Source of the DNA: Dermatemys mawii
Taxonomy: Eukaryota > Chordata > Testudines > Dermatemydidae
Assembly: GCA_007922305.1 (NCBI GenBank)
Contig: ML677385.1
Span: forward strand, 4,552,336-4,616,335
Direction of reading: 5' to 3'
DNA: 64,000 nt
Of the stretch, positions 34,545-46,846 are shown in pieces. The first letter of the stretch is position 1. Each line of letters opens with the position of its first letter. The notes under the pieces are model-generated. The model saw only the letters and a list, made by a program, of their open reading frames with translations. It searched no databases and was not told where the DNA came from. Position numbers and translations under genes: made by a program.

Positions 34545-34806
34545 GAAGATGTTGTGAAGGCAAAGACTATAACAGGTTTCAGAAAAGAACTAGATAAATT
34601 AATGGGGGATAGGTCCATCAATGGCTGTTAGTCAGGATGGCAGGGCTGTTGTCCCTAGCCTCTGTTTGCCAGAAGCTGGGAATGGGCGACAGGGGATGGT
34701 TCACTTGATGATTACCTGTTCTGTTCATTCCCTCTGGGGCACTAGGCATTTTGTCCTGTCTTCCGACAGTGGCCTGGGCTAGATGGACCAGTATGGCCGT
34801 TCTTAA
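34545..34806 (+). mobile_element. CR1 LINE 3' end
   Basis: Reads AGAACTAGATAAATTAATGG, GGGATAGGTCCATCAATGGC and CTAGATGGACCAGTATGGCC, and ends CGTTCTTA, typical of a CR1 subfamily tail. Confidence 0.75.
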
Positions 34807-34917
34807 ATAATGCTCGTGCTAAAATATGTTTGTTTTACTGATGCCTCATCTGCCACTCCTCTTCCCTCCACCTTCTCATTTGTTTGTTTCATCCACCTGT
34901 TCTGTTCTGATGCAACC

Positions 34918-35045
34918 TAGATTGTGAGCTGTTAGGAGCAGGGATTGTCTCTCTTTTTTTTAAATAGGTGCTTGTAGGGTGCCGAGCAAAAACAGGGCCC
35001 TGGTTGCAGCCCTCAGGCACTACTACTACTAATACAAATATATCT
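34918..35045 (+). repeat. L2/CR1-type LINE tail
   Basis: GATTGTGAGCTGTTAGGAGC, GGGATTGTCTCTC and CACTACTACTACTAATACAA. + orientation. Confidence 0.6.
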
Positions 35046-36172
35046 ATTTCCCCAGTGGATCCTTGGGGCTCTATTCATGAGAACAAAATAGAGAGCATTC
35101 AAACCCCGTTGGTCTCATGGTTTTTTTGGTGTGTGTGTGTTTTGTTTTTTTTTTAACACCAGTAGACTCTACAACTGATTGTGTTTGAAAAAACTGAAAA
35201 TAAAAATATTCTCCTGAAGTCCTTGAAGGCCCAGTTTTAGCAATTGAAAATTTGCATTGGAAAACAGAAAACCCAATGGAACCAGCAGGAAACCTTTACT
35301 CCACTATTGAGCACTCTCAGAGTAACTAGATGGTCCACTTCTGCCCTCAGCTACTGTCACCTTGATTTCGAAGGGAATCGTACCCATGTAACTGGAATGA
35401 AACTGCACCCTAAGGCCCTGATCTGCACATGTGTACATGACTGCATCATGTAGAGACTCACTAAAGTTAATAGAGCTCCACACAGGTGCAGTGAACTGCT
35501 GGCATGCTACAATTTACATGATTGGGGCCTATGATACTATAGCTGTGCTTAAAACTGTCCAGGTTCCATATTACCTAGCCCATACCATGCTTGGAATGAT
35601 TTCAAGGAGAGCTCTTATCTTTTTTTTTTCCAATACTGCAGTCTGTGCAATATATGAATTGCATAAAAGTATTGTACTAGGAGAAGGGTCATTGATAACT
35701 GTGGGCCCGATTCTATAACCCTGTCTCATGTTGAGCAATATTAACTCACAGAAGTACTCCCATTGAGGTTAATGGGAGGGTTGTAGAATCAGGCCTGCTG
35801 TGGAGCAGACTCAGTATATGCACTAGTTTGAAATGTCAGCAAAAAAACAAATTGTGCATTTAAACTGGGATAAAGAATATCCCAGGCAGAAATTCTTTAT
35901 CCCTGTACAAATATTTTAAACAAACAAGCATATTGATAGTCTATGCACCTTAGAGTTTCTGAAATTGTCACTTCTTGGAAGCGCTCACGCTGTTAGAGTG
36001 ATATTCATCTTAGTGGCATTCAAAACTACATTCAGTGCATGTACTATAGGAACCAAAAGTATTGCTCTACTTCTACAAAGCTATTTTCTGCGGAGAAGTA
36101 TGTCTGCCCTAACGTTTTCTCGGGTGACTCTGACTGTAGTATTTAACTGCTAACCTCTAAGGCAGGGGTCTC

Positions 36173-36472
36173 CAAACTTCTTTGACTGTGCACCCCTACT
36201 AGAAAATTTTTTTTGAGCAGGCACCCCCACGGGGGAAGCCCTGCCCTAGCCACACCTCCATCCACTCTCTCCCACTTCCTGCCTGACTTCGCCCCTCAGA
36301 ATCCCAATTCCTTGTCCCCAACTGCCCCCCTGGGGCTGGTACTGCTGCGCCTGGGTCTTCCAGCAGGGCTTCAGCCACAGCTCCTGGGGCCGGGGCTGTA
36401 GCTGCGATGCCTGGGACCGGGGCCGCCGCTGCCTCCCATGGGAGTGTGCGCACCCCAGTTTGCTGACCACTG
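36173..36472. mobile_element. hAT MITE of a second family (300 bp)
   Basis: Starts CAGGGGTCTCCAAACTTC and ends GTTTGCTGACCACTG, with CTCTAAGG exactly repeated on both sides (36165-36172 and 36473-36480). Its GC-rich interior accounts for the long open frames there. Confidence 0.9.
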
Positions 36473-39089
36473 CTCTAAGGTGTTTAATATACTGCAGATT
36501 TCCTGAAGAATTAAGGCTTACACACTAGCTAATGTGGCCCTCTTTTGTTTAAATGAACCATCATATAAATGGCATGGTGAAAGGACTATCCTCTTCCTGA
36601 AAGCATATATATTATGTAATTGTTAGTTCAATAAATGGCATCAGATAGGGCATGGCTTCTCAGCCTCATAGTATCCAGGCGATGCTGTAGCACATCACAG
36701 AAGTTCTGAATAGCATCCTGGCTGAGACTGTACCTTGGGATTGCACTTTTGAGCAATACTGTCACCTGGGAATGCAGGAGCAACTTGGATGTTGAAACAT
36801 CCCCAAGTTGCAAGCCTCTCTCTTAGAGAGTCCCATCTTTTACCCCCGATGTCCTCATTTACCTTCGCAACATCACTGTCATGTGAACCAATTTTCAACC
36901 AGTTAACTCTCCTTCATTGGTGTTGCTTGCATGCAGATCACAGTGCGTCTACTGGAAAAAAAGAAAAAAAGCACACTTGTAATCTTTGAAAGAACAAAAA
37001 ACCTCAATCTTTCAGTAAAGTCAATACAAGTTAAAAAATGCCTGCAGAATCCACCTCTGCCATCAAATTGAAAGTGGGCCAAGGTTAGGGCTTTAAAAAC
37101 TAATATATGATGTCTTGCAGGTGATGGTGTCGCAAGCAATTTTTTCCATGAAAACATTTCTGTTGACTAACAATGAGCGAGTATTGAGGTAAAGGTGATC
37201 AGTGCCAGGTTTAATCTCTCAGTTGCTGACTGGTAATCAGATTGTTTTTATGTTGCTGACTGCTCTAATAAACACAATGTTATTAAATACCAGTTTGGGC
37301 ACAGTAATGCAATAAAGACGATGTAGGGGATTGCAAAAAAACCCCTAAACATGGGAAATTGCTGCTTAGCTGTGAACAAAAGATATGTGTCCTCTCCACT
37401 TTTCTGCCCCAGGGTCTGTTGCTTTCAATATTGTAGTGAGCTTGCACCATGTATCATGCTGCTGAGACTAAACTTGGGGGGTGTTTTAAAGAAAGTGCTA
37501 AAAAGTAGGTCAGGGAGCCAAAAGTGTAACCAAACTGGCTTTGTATTTTAATTTTAGAGTGATGAGGTCTGAACAAAAGCTACCATATTTTCCATTAACT
37601 GAGCTAGTTTTTGTCGCCTCTGAAATTGGCACACAGGGTTGGTTCCCCTGAATCATGGAGCTATGACTGTTTTTCCCACCACCTCCACCTCGCCTCTTGG
37701 GGGTATATTCTTTCTTTCCCTGTATGCTCTCCATAGAATATTGTAATTGTCCCAACCAAAAATGCATGGATTCTCCTTGGAAGTTCTTCTGAAGCATTAA
37801 GATAGTTGTATTGCATTATGCTCTGTAATTTCAATTTTAATCAAATTAATTTATTCACATTGCATATATTGATTCTGTGGTCTGCTGTTAGCTCCAGACT
37901 GAAAAATAGAGCATCAGGATTATAGATAATGACTATTGTGGTAAAGAAGTGTATGCCTCATTACAGTTCCTTTCCCCACGTACCCTCCTCCCTCTCCCCA
38001 GCAGTGTTGACAACTCCCAATTTTATGGTAAATCTCATATTTGGTGTCTTTTCTTAAAGCTTCAGCTCTTAAAGTCGGTTGATTTTGTGGGAATGTCATT
38101 TGAAAAGAGAAAGTAAATTTCTAGCCCTCTTGACTGTGGGAAGTAACTTGAAAATGTGACTGTTACAGCTCAGAAACTACAAGGCAAACAAAAAGAGTCC
38201 CAACTGTATTTTAATATCTCATGCTTTTAAGTGAGTCTCATGATTTAGTAGAGCTTGACTTGTTATTTTTTTAATACTTGGGGTAGGCAATGCCTCTCTT
38301 CTTCCCTTAGCCATCTCACTTAATCTCCCTGGATTTAACCAGCAATTGTATGGAGGAGATGCATTCATTCTGCCATTTCTCCTCTCTCCCTCCCCCTCAG
38401 TTTTGTGAAGCTTTGTTACATTATTCAGATTCTCTCCTACTTTTGAAAGGATGTGCTGGTCGAGTAGACTGAGTTTGTCATGCTACTTTCTAAATGTGTT
38501 TTGTGGTAAAGGCTCATACTGAGTTTGTTTACTGGCACCTGAAATTCCGAACCTCAAAGTATATGGTTTTTTTCCAATATTGATTTAATTCTGGCTACTC
38601 TGTCAGCAGTCTCCAATGTAAGTGAGAATCTGTTATCTCACATCTTAGCATATAGTAGATTAGAAATAGTTTGAGGGAAGAATCCACAGGTAACATGGCA
38701 GATGTTTCTAAGACCTGGTCTACAGTACACGATTATGTCGAATTTAGCCGCATTATATCGAAATAAAACTAGATCCGTCCACACAACCAACCTGGTTTTG
38801 TCGACTTAAAGGGCTCTTTAAACTGGTTTCTGTGCGGCAAGGGGATTAGCAGCAAAATTGACATTGCTGTTTCGAATTTGAGTTACAGTGGACGCAATTT
38901 GACGGTATTGGCCTCCGGGAGGTATCCCAGAATGCTCCATTGTGATGCTTTGAACAGCACTCTCAACTCAGATGCACTAGCCAGGTACACAGGAAAAACC
39001 CTGGGAACTTTTGAATTTCATTTTCTGTTTGGCCAGCGTGGCGAGCTCATCAGCACAGGTGACCAAGCAGAGCTCATTAGCACAGATGA

Positions 39090-39900
39090 CCATGGAGTCT
39101 CAGAATCTCAAAAGAGCTCCAGCATGGACGGAACGGGAAGTACTAGATTAGATCGGTGTATGGAGAGAAGAATCCGTGCAGCAGGCAAGCACCTTCCCAA
39201 GGCAGGTTCCTGGAGAAGGCACCTCTGGTGCATGTACTTTTGTAAATATAATACAGGGTTTAAAAGCTAGCGTGTTTAATGTTTAATTTGCCCTGAAGAC
39301 TTGGGATGCATTCGCGGCTAGTGTAGATACTGGAAAAGTCTGTTAACATGTCTGGGGATGGAGTGGAAATCCTCCAGAGACTCCATAAAGCTCTCCTGGA
39401 GGTACTCTAAAAGCCTTTTGCCACACAGAGGGTGGAGGCCCGTTCATGCTGAGCTGTTCGCGTTTGGCTGAGAAGGATCTTCCCTGATACTAGCTACCCA
39501 GTGCGGGGAGGGAGAGTGAAGCACATGTGCTATGTAATGTGAATTGCTTCACTTAGTGTGAAATAGTCTTCCCTTTGTTCTCTAAAATCTATCCTTTTAA
39601 ATACCACTCTCCCTTTTTTTCCTCCTGCAGCTTCAGATGTTTCTATGCTCCTATCATCTCCATCCCAGAGGCTAATGAGCCTAATGTGGGAGCAAACAGA
39701 CATGCTCAGGTGTCTGGTGGAGCTGCAGGAAAGACAGAAGGAGCACAGACCGCTGCTGCGGCCCCTGTATAGCTGCTTGCACTCCTCCCCAAGTTCCATA
39801 TCCTCCTCACCCAGACGCCCGAATAGGTGGGACGGGGAGGCTACGGGCACCCAGCCACTCCACCCCAGAGGATTTCCCAAGCAACAGAAGGCTGGCATTC
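39090..39900 (+). pseudogene. Harbinger Myb/SANT gene remnant
   Basis: At about 39133-39185, in one frame, REVLD, a TAG stop and IGVWREESVQQ match the start of a SANT domain. The core of the domain is missing. The C-terminal part survives at about 39675-39860: EQTDMLRCLVELQERQKEH and a SSPSSISSSPRRP tail. So the element kept the two ends of the gene and lost its DNA-binding middle. Confidence 0.75.
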
Positions 39901-40172
39901 AATTTTTGAACTGTAGTGTGGCCTTGTCCTTCTCTCCTCCCCTCATCCACCTCCCATCTGGTGCTTCCCTCCTCACCCGCCCCTCCCAGGCTACCTTGCG
40001 AGTTTTCCCCCTATTTGTGTGACGAATTAATGAAGAATGCATGATTTTGAAACACCAATGACTTTATTGCCTCTGAAAGCAGAGATCGAAGGGGAAACGT
40101 TGGTTGGCTTACAGGGATGTAGAGTCAACCAATGGGGGGCGGGTTTTCATCAAGGAGAAACAAACAGAACTG

Positions 40173-40591
40173 TCACACAGTAGCCTGGCCAGTCATGAAA
40201 CTGGTTTTCAAAGCTTCTCTGATGCGCAGGGCTCCCAGCTGTGCTCTTCCAATCACCCTGGAGTCTGGCTGTGTGTAATTGGCCGCCAGGCAATTTACCT
40301 CAACCTCCCACCCCACCATAAACGTCTCCCCCTTACTCTTACAGATATTTTGTCACACACAGCAAGCAGCAATAACAATGGGAATATTGGTTTCACTGAG
40401 GTCTAAACTAAACTGTGCCAGCGAGCTTTTAAATGTCCAAATGCACATTATATTACCATTCTGCCCTTGCTCAGCCTATAGTTGAACTGCTCCTTACTAA
40501 TGTCCAGGGAGCCTGGGTATGGCTTCATGAGCCATGGCATTAAGGGATAGGCTGGGTGCCCAATGATAACTATAGGCATTTCAAAATCACC
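40173..40591 (-). pseudogene. Harbinger transposase C-terminal remnant
   Basis: Read on -, it starts GDFEMPIVIIGHPAYPLMPW and continues GSLDISKEQFNYRLSKGRM, clearly alike to residues about 274-318 of the intact transposase. The catalytic D of GDPAYPL is H here. The codon of the catalytic Glu (ECAFG) is a TAA stop at 40448-40450. Another stop replaces the Leu of ALHNLCE, and at least one frameshift follows. The old terminator is TGA at 40173-40175. Nothing N-terminal to this region remains. Confidence 0.85.
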
Positions 40592-40888
40592 AATAGTAAT
40601 TCACCTGTGAGGGCTGCTCTCATCTTGGTATCCTTGCGCTTCTGGGCAGGGGAAAGCAAGTCACTGTCACAGAAGTCACAAGTCCCTGACAAGATGCAAT
40701 AAATCGATCCCCAGTAGATCGATCGAGCTCTACCTGCCGATCCAGCCGGTAGTATAGACAAGGCCTTAGAAAGGAGATTGATGAGAGGATGTGATAAAAT
40801 AAAGAAAGCTATAAAGAAGATAGATCAGGAATGCTAAATATTAGAGACCAGAATGAGACATAGTGTGGGGGTCAGATTATCCTACATC

Positions 40889-41003
40889 TATCTGTTTGCA
40901 AGGTTCTTCTCTGGAGCATCTTGTACTGGCCACGATCAGAGACAGAACAGTGGATTAGATGAACCACTGGTCTGATCCAGTCTTGCAGTCCCTCTGTTCC
41001 TAT
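40889..41003 (+). mobile_element. CR1 LINE 3' end, short and diverged
   Basis: GTTCTTCTCTGGAGCATCTT, ATTAGATGAACCACTGGTCT and GATCCAGTC resemble the tail at 34545-34806. Confidence 0.55.
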
Positions 41004-41059
41004 TAATCAATGACCATGAAAATGCTAAATCTTGAGTAGATAGTCTGAGAATCAGAAGG

Positions 41060-41214
41060 GAAAGATGATGTTGTGGCTAAGGTATTGGATGAGAATTTGA
41101 GAAATGTGGCTTCAGTTGCCACCTCTAATAGGCACACTTTGCATGGTGAAGGGCAAATCACTTAATCTTTCTTTCCCCTACTTCCCCATCTGTGACATGG
41201 GGATAATAATCCTT
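41060..41214 (+). repeat. MIR-like CORE-SINE relic
   Basis: GGCAAATCACTTAATCTTTC, CCCCATCTGTGACATGGGGA and TAATAATCC, the MIR body in + orientation. Confidence 0.65.
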
Positions 41215-41315
41215 CATCATTTTGTTTGTTTAGATTGTAAAGTCTTCAAGGGAGGGTCTGCCTCTGTGTAGTGCCTAGTACGATGGGGTCCTGATCTTGG
41301 GTGGGGCCTTTAGAT
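41215..41315 (+). repeat. L2-type LINE tail, split by the hAT-type element
   Basis: AGATTGTAAAGTCTTCAAGG, GTGTAGTGCCTAGTACGATG and GGTCCTGATCTTGG. The tail resumes at 42147 with TAGATGCTACTG, showing it was there before the 831-bp insertion. Confidence 0.7.
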
Positions 41316-42146
41316 CGGGGTGGGCAAACTACAGCCCGCGGGCCACATGCGGCCTGCTTGCCATTTTCATCTGGCCTGCAAGCTCGGGCCGGGCCGGCCT
41401 GCTGCAGGTCCCCACGCTCCCCGGATGGGAGCCGGGCTGAGCACAGGGAGCTGTGGAGCCTTGCCCTCCCTTGCCGGGCCCAGCAGCGCATGCCGCTGGG
41501 TTCTGTGCTCCCCGGCCAGGGGCCAGGTGGAGCGCGGGGAGCCGCTTGGGCCCAGCTCGCGATCTCTGGCTGGGGGTCGGGTAGAGCGCAGGGAGCTGCG
41601 GGTCCCCACGCTCCTGGGCTGGGGGCTGGGTCGAGGAGCGCCTGGCTGATTAAGATAAGTGGTGGGGTCCCGGGGTGGGGGTGGTTAGGGTGGGGGGATA
41701 TCAGGAGGGAGCAGTCAGGGAACAAAGCAAGGGGGCTTAGATGGGGTGTGAGGTTCTAGGGGGTGGTGGTTAGGGTCGTGGGATCTCAGAAGGGGGTAGT
41801 CAGGGAACAAAGCAGGGGCGGGGATTAGATGAAGGTAGGGTCCCTGGGGGTGGTGGTTAGGGTGGGGGGATCTTGGGAGGGGGCAGTTAGGGAACAAAGG
41901 ACATTTGGGCTTAGATAGGGGTTGGGGTTCTGGGGCAGCAGTTGTGGGGGGTTCAGGAGGGGGTGATCAGGGGACAAGGAGCAGGGGGGCAGGTGTTGGA
42001 TGGGTCGGGAGGTTTGAGGGGGGCAGTCAGGGGGTGGGAAGTGGGTGGGAGTTGGATAAGGGGCGGGGTCAGGCTTCCCTACCTAGCCCTCCGCACAATT
42101 TTTAACCCCAATGTGGCCCTCGGGCCAAAACGTTTGCCCACCCCTG
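41316..42146. mobile_element. Non-autonomous hAT-type element (831 bp) with internal minisatellite
   Basis: Starts CGGGGTGGGCAAACTAC and ends GTTTGCCCACCCCTG, an inverted pair. The flanks are CTTTAGAT (41308-41315) and CCCTAGAT (42147-42154), 6 of 8 alike. It interrupts an L2-type LINE tail. The GC-rich frames inside are not genes. Confidence 0.8.
41650..42080. repeat. Minisatellite of about 90-bp units within the hAT-type element
   Basis: The words GGTGGTTAGGGTGGGGGGAT, CAGTCAGGGAACAAAG and TTAGATGG recur about five times with drift (for example near 41674, 41766, 41857 and 41944). Strong G bias on +. Confidence 0.75.
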
Positions 42147-42394
42147 CCCTAGATGCTACTGTTGTGTGTGTATAAAATAGCCTTCACACCATGAAAATAT
42201 TACTGATTCCAGAAAACACATTTAACTGTTGAGAAAACAATTCTCACATTAAAAACTTGTGGATATGGACATTACTGGAAGGAGATGATCATATTCCTAA
42301 AATTCTTGTGCTGTTGGAAGAAAAGGAGAACCAAGAGAAGGACTGTGGGGTTGATGTCCCAAACCTCAAAGGTCTGTCCAGTATTAGAGGAGAA

Positions 42395-42625
42395 GGATGG
42401 GCAAGTGCTTAAGGCAGTCGCCTGGGACTCTGGAGACTGGGGTTCAAGTTTCTGCCCTGTGACTGTGGACTAGTCACTTAGGCTCTGTGTGCCTCCGTTC
42501 CCCATTTTACAGATGGAGATACTAACGCTTCCTTACCTCACAAGGGATTTGTGAGGATAAATACATTACAGCTTGTGCCATGTTCAGATAATATGACAAT
42601 GGAGACCATCAAAGTGCTTAAAATA
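42395..42625 (+). repeat. MIR-like CORE-SINE, fairly complete
   Basis: GGACTCTGGAGACTGGGGTT, GACTAGTCACTTAGGCTCTG, CCCATTTTACAGATGGAGAT and CCTCACAAGGGATTTGTGAG give head, body and tail of MIR. Confidence 0.75.
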
Positions 42626-44809
42626 GAACCCATACTCCAGAACTCGCCCATCTTGTGGGCTGCTATGGCAAATGAAATATTGGTAGCCCAAGAGCTGATA
42701 TTGATGGACACAAAGGCTCCTTGTAGGTGGCCTTTTTTCCTGTGGATGTCCTGATAATCCTCAGGTTCTGAAGAGATATTCCACTGCTTGGTCTGTGGGG
42801 GAAGAATGTGTGCATGTTGATCCCTCGTCAAATTATTTGTTCAAATGTCCATGTAGGAAGATTTTGTGTGTGTGCTTCCCCCATGGGATTTTCTGAAGAA
42901 AGAAGTAAATGAACATGAAGAGAGATTTTTAAAAACGATCTATTTACTCTTTCATAGACAATGGTAGTATTGGAGACTTAGTATGCTGCAGAGTTGTGCT
43001 TAGCTTGAGGGAGAAGGAAAGTCATGACTGACCTGTTGTATGCAGCTTTAACAATCCAAGGAACAACAATAGGCTTTTCTCAATACACAGAAACTATATG
43101 GAAATGCCATAAATATCATTTAAAAAGTACTGGAGGTTCAACTTATCCTGTGTTTTGCAATAAAATTATCACAGGAATACGAAGCTTTAAAATTGAAAGA
43201 GTTTTACAATCCTAATTAAATGTATACTGGCTCTGGATAGAGTTGGATCTGAGCTCTAAAATTTGGATCCACTTTAGAACACCGCATATTTCAGCTTGGA
43301 TCTGTGGTTTCTTTTTATCTCAGAATGCAGAGTGGGGGCAGTGGAGAAATTTGGACCAGATCTGTGTTTGGATTCTGCACTTGGACAAAATCTGAGCCTA
43401 TCTCTAAGCTTTGAACAAATGACAAAAGTTCACAATTTTTGTTGTCTCACTTGTCAGTCTTTATTTGTTTTATTTTAAGGCAGCTGGGGGGAGGAGTTGG
43501 TGGGAAAGTTCTATTATTTAAAGCTCTGTTCCAGGATATTCAGCAGGTAGACAAACAACAACAACAAAAAGGAATGAAATAAGCTTGGATTTTATATGAA
43601 ATAATTGTTATGATTGAAGATGCATCCGTAAAACAGTCACTTGAATGCAAATTACTGTCTGATGGAGAAACAATTTCCAAAGCTTGAGCTCACATTATAA
43701 AAGCCCTTAGAAGACAATCTCATCCCAGTATCTTTAAGTGGATGCATTTTGATATTAGGTTGCCATAGTAACTTCTGAAGGTTTGCTGCTTTTGCCTTGT
43801 TTAACCTGTTCTAAGCACAGCTGTATCCTCAGTCTGAGGCTTCAGATAAGACCTGTCCTCTTTGCTTCTTTATTATTTGTATTAATTTTTTAGGTATTGA
43901 TCCTCATGGAGGAATCAGAGTTAAGGCTACTGCGCTGCCATGGCAGCACTCAGTATGTCTTTTTTATTACATGAATTGGAGGTAGATATAACACTCTCTC
44001 TTTTCTTTTGAAGTAAGCAAGCCTGCAATGGAAGCCACACTAAATTATTGCCCTCTGAACTGGTGACACAAGATAGCTGGTGCTTTTTTTCCCTTAGGTG
44101 AAATCTGCACTGTTCCTTTCATAGCAATGAGTGTGTGTAGAAATCTCTCTGGAAAAAATACTGTTTTGATGCAAAATATCCTTCAGAAGAAATCTAAATG
44201 ATAAGGGCATTAGTCACATTTCTTTATGTTGATTTGTTTGTCTGAACTGTAAAATCTTTGGCAAAGTTAAAGGGATTGTGTTCTGTTTGCAACCCAAGAA
44301 AAACTGACCAGTAAACCAGCAGCTGTGCTGAAATGTGTACAGTTCTGAACAGCTGACAAGATTTCGCACCATGTAAGAGATTTTTTTTCCTGGACTTTGC
44401 TTTATGGAGTCAGTACTTGCTTACTCTGTTCATAGGAGTTTCAAAAATAACCTCTGAGTCCACACGAAAGGTGTAATTCTGAATTTGGTCCAGAAACAGG
44501 GTTACCATTTGTATTTTTTTCCCATTGTGACTCTTATGAACATTTTTAAACAGCTTTGTCCCATCCCCCAAAATGTATCTTAAAAAAATAGTGACAGTCA
44601 TCACTATGTTATTTTATTTCTAAATTATATCATTGTCCCCAACCCTTTGGCTGTATGTGTATTGTTTAGGTTCTAAGTCCTCTGGGCAAAGGATTGTCTC
44701 TTCATTCAGCATTATCATTATTAATAAAATCTGGGTAATTATATTTACCTTCTTTTGTAAAGTGCTTTGAAATTTATTATGAAAAGTGATATACAAGAGC
44801 TAGGTATAA

Positions 44810-44960
44810 TTATTATTTATTTCAGAGGCATCTAGCAGCTCCCATCATAGATTTGGGTCATGTTGTGCTCAGTGCTGTACAAACGCATGACAAAAAGGTG
44901 ATTCTTGCCCCAAAGAGTTTAGAATCTATATATGAGATTAGAGACAATAGGGTAAATGCA
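44810..44960 (-). repeat. L2/CR1-type LINE tail
   Basis: GTGCTCAGTGCTGTACAAAC and TTGCCCCAAAGAGTTTAGAA. Reverse orientation. Confidence 0.6.
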
Positions 44961-45194
44961 ATAAGTAGCTGGGGAGAGAGCAGATGGCAACAGGCAATAC
45001 TAACAGTACGTCAGCATGATAATCAGATTAATCCCCATTCCTAACTGGAGCCTTTGGGTGCTATTGTAATATAAATGATTAATAATATCATTGACTCTTG
45101 CTTTGGCACATTTAATAATGGTCTACTATGATGGACACTGCATTTTTCAGAGCTCCAATCTGTTTATTTCCAGAAGGATCTTTAGACAGTAAAA

Positions 45195-45418
45195 ATGAGG
45201 AGGAGTCTGGAGGCACCTTAAAGGCTAACAGATTTATTTAGGCATAAGCTTTGATGGGTAGAAAAACACTTCTTCAGATGTGCTTGTTTAGGTGCATCTG
45301 AAGAAGTGTTTTTTTTACTCACGAAAGTTTATGCCCAAATAAATGTTAGTCTTTAAGTGCCACCAGACTCCTTGTTGTTTTTGATAGATACAGACTAACA
45401 CGGCTACCTCTTTGATAC
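45195..45418. repeat. Foldback interspersed repeat
   Basis: GGAGTCTGGAGGCACCTTAA at about 45201 is answered on - by GGAGTCTGGTGGCACTTAAA from about 45370, with arms of about 75 nt that also share AACACTTCTTCAGATG. The right side continues into AGACTAACACGGCTACC. The same family occurs at 28239-28340 and 62912-62990. It is common in turtle genomes in my recollection, and I cannot name its class. Confidence 0.7.
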
Positions 45419-45744
45419 TAGACAGTAAAATAATCTGTAAATGAAAATGTTTGTCTCTCTGACAAGTATTTAAACATACTGAATATTTTTAATGTACATA
45501 CTAATATATATAAATATGCTTTTCCCTCCTTATAGTATGTTCCTTTTATGGGAAAGGTCAGGTTTTAACTGCATTTGGCAGATCCTCATTTGCTCTGTTG
45601 TGGGGTATGAAAAGCCCATTGTATCAGGGTTATTTGAAAGCTTTCTGTACTTATTGGTATGCTGAAATGAAAAGCTGAGGTAACCTTCAGAAGCTACTCC
45701 ACTGTGGTTGGAAGTAAACACTGTTGTGTAATGATAATTCCAAG

Positions 45745-45945
45745 ATCTTCTATCACACTTTTAATTGGTAGGTCTCAAAGTGCTTTGCAAAGGAGCTCAG
45801 TATTATTATCGCCATTTTACAGATGAGGAAATTGAGACACAAAGAGGAAGTGACTTGCCCAAGGTTACACTGCTGGCCAATGGCTGAGCTGGGAACAGGA
45901 CCCAGGTCTCCATAATTCCAGTAGCACTCTTTTGATGTTATCAGT
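45745..45945 (-). repeat. MIR-like CORE-SINE relic
   Basis: CCATTTTACAGATGAGGAAA, GTGACTTGCCCAAGGTTACA and GCTGAGCTGGGAACAGGACC. Confidence 0.75.
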
Positions 45946-46846
45946 GAATACCTTTACAGAGTGAGTCCCTGGAGATAGGTTCACCCCATGTGCTGGTTCT
46001 CATTCAGGCCTGCTGGGGAAATCACAATGACTTGCAGAGTGACTACAAGCCTAAATCCCTGGTCTGGAGGGAGAGAGATGCAGATCTCCACCTGAGAGAA
46101 GTGATGGCTGGAAGCCTGAAACTTTAAGTGGGTGCCTCCAAGAAGCACCAGGTGAGCGGGAATCAAAAGTGCAGTTAACCCTGAAAGCTGTAATAGCACG
46201 TATGGGAAATTACTAGCTGATAATGACTGGGCCGACAGAAGGTCAGGGGAGAGAGAATGAATTGTCATCAGCTTCAGCTACCACCACCACTTATACTTAA
46301 AATTGCCTGACGCTTCTTATTGGCGGGGGAGTTACCCTATGAAGGATGTGCCTTTTGCTGCTCCTATGAAAAATTATCCATGCTTGGCCAAGTTACCAGC
46401 CTCTGAAAAAAAATGTTTTTATGTGGTGAGCAGAGACTTGTTAAAGTTTAGCAACTAAATTCTCTGAAGATTCTGTCTGCGCTGAGCGCACGTCCCCCTC
46501 CCTCACAGCTCCTCCTGTTTGCCAGCCGGACTGTGCATATGACATTGCCAGAGAGAGACCCTGGCATGCTGCAATCCAGGGCTGCAGAGACTAAGTCTGA
46601 CTTTCCCTGTAGTTTCTTTTCCTGGCTGCAGGGCACCAAATCCGAGTACAAGGAGATGGTCTCGCCTGTGCTCTCAGTGCTGTCCCTGCTGGTATCCGGG
46701 CAGCAAGGAAGAGAATGAAGAAGTGGTTGTATATAATGCAGAGAGGCAAGGAATGAAACGATGTACTCTTGATTACTCACCCTCCATTTCCCTCCTCTAT
46801 TTGCCACACTCACTATTTCTGTTTAGTTTTTGGTTAAATTATATGC

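Larger units (their letters stand above)
38712..40765. mobile_element. Decayed, internally deleted Harbinger element (2.05 kb)
   Basis: Ends are GACCTGGTCTACAGTACACG and, read on -, GGCCTTGTCTATACTACCGG. Flanks are TAA on the left and TTA on the right, within the TWA preference but not identical. It carries remnants of a SANT gene on + and of a transposase C-terminus on -, the same convergent layout as the intact element but in the opposite order. Confidence 0.8.

Noticed and set aside
41246..41759. Overlapping 150-codon frames on both strands
   Set aside because: They sit in the GC-rich interior of the hAT-type element and are low-complexity Gly/Pro/Arg. GC-rich DNA simply lacks stops.
42395..42625. 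tRNA gene suggested by a GGTTCAAGTTTCTGCC box
   Set aside because: The box B-like word belongs to the tRNA-derived head of a MIR-type SINE. No cloverleaf can be formed.
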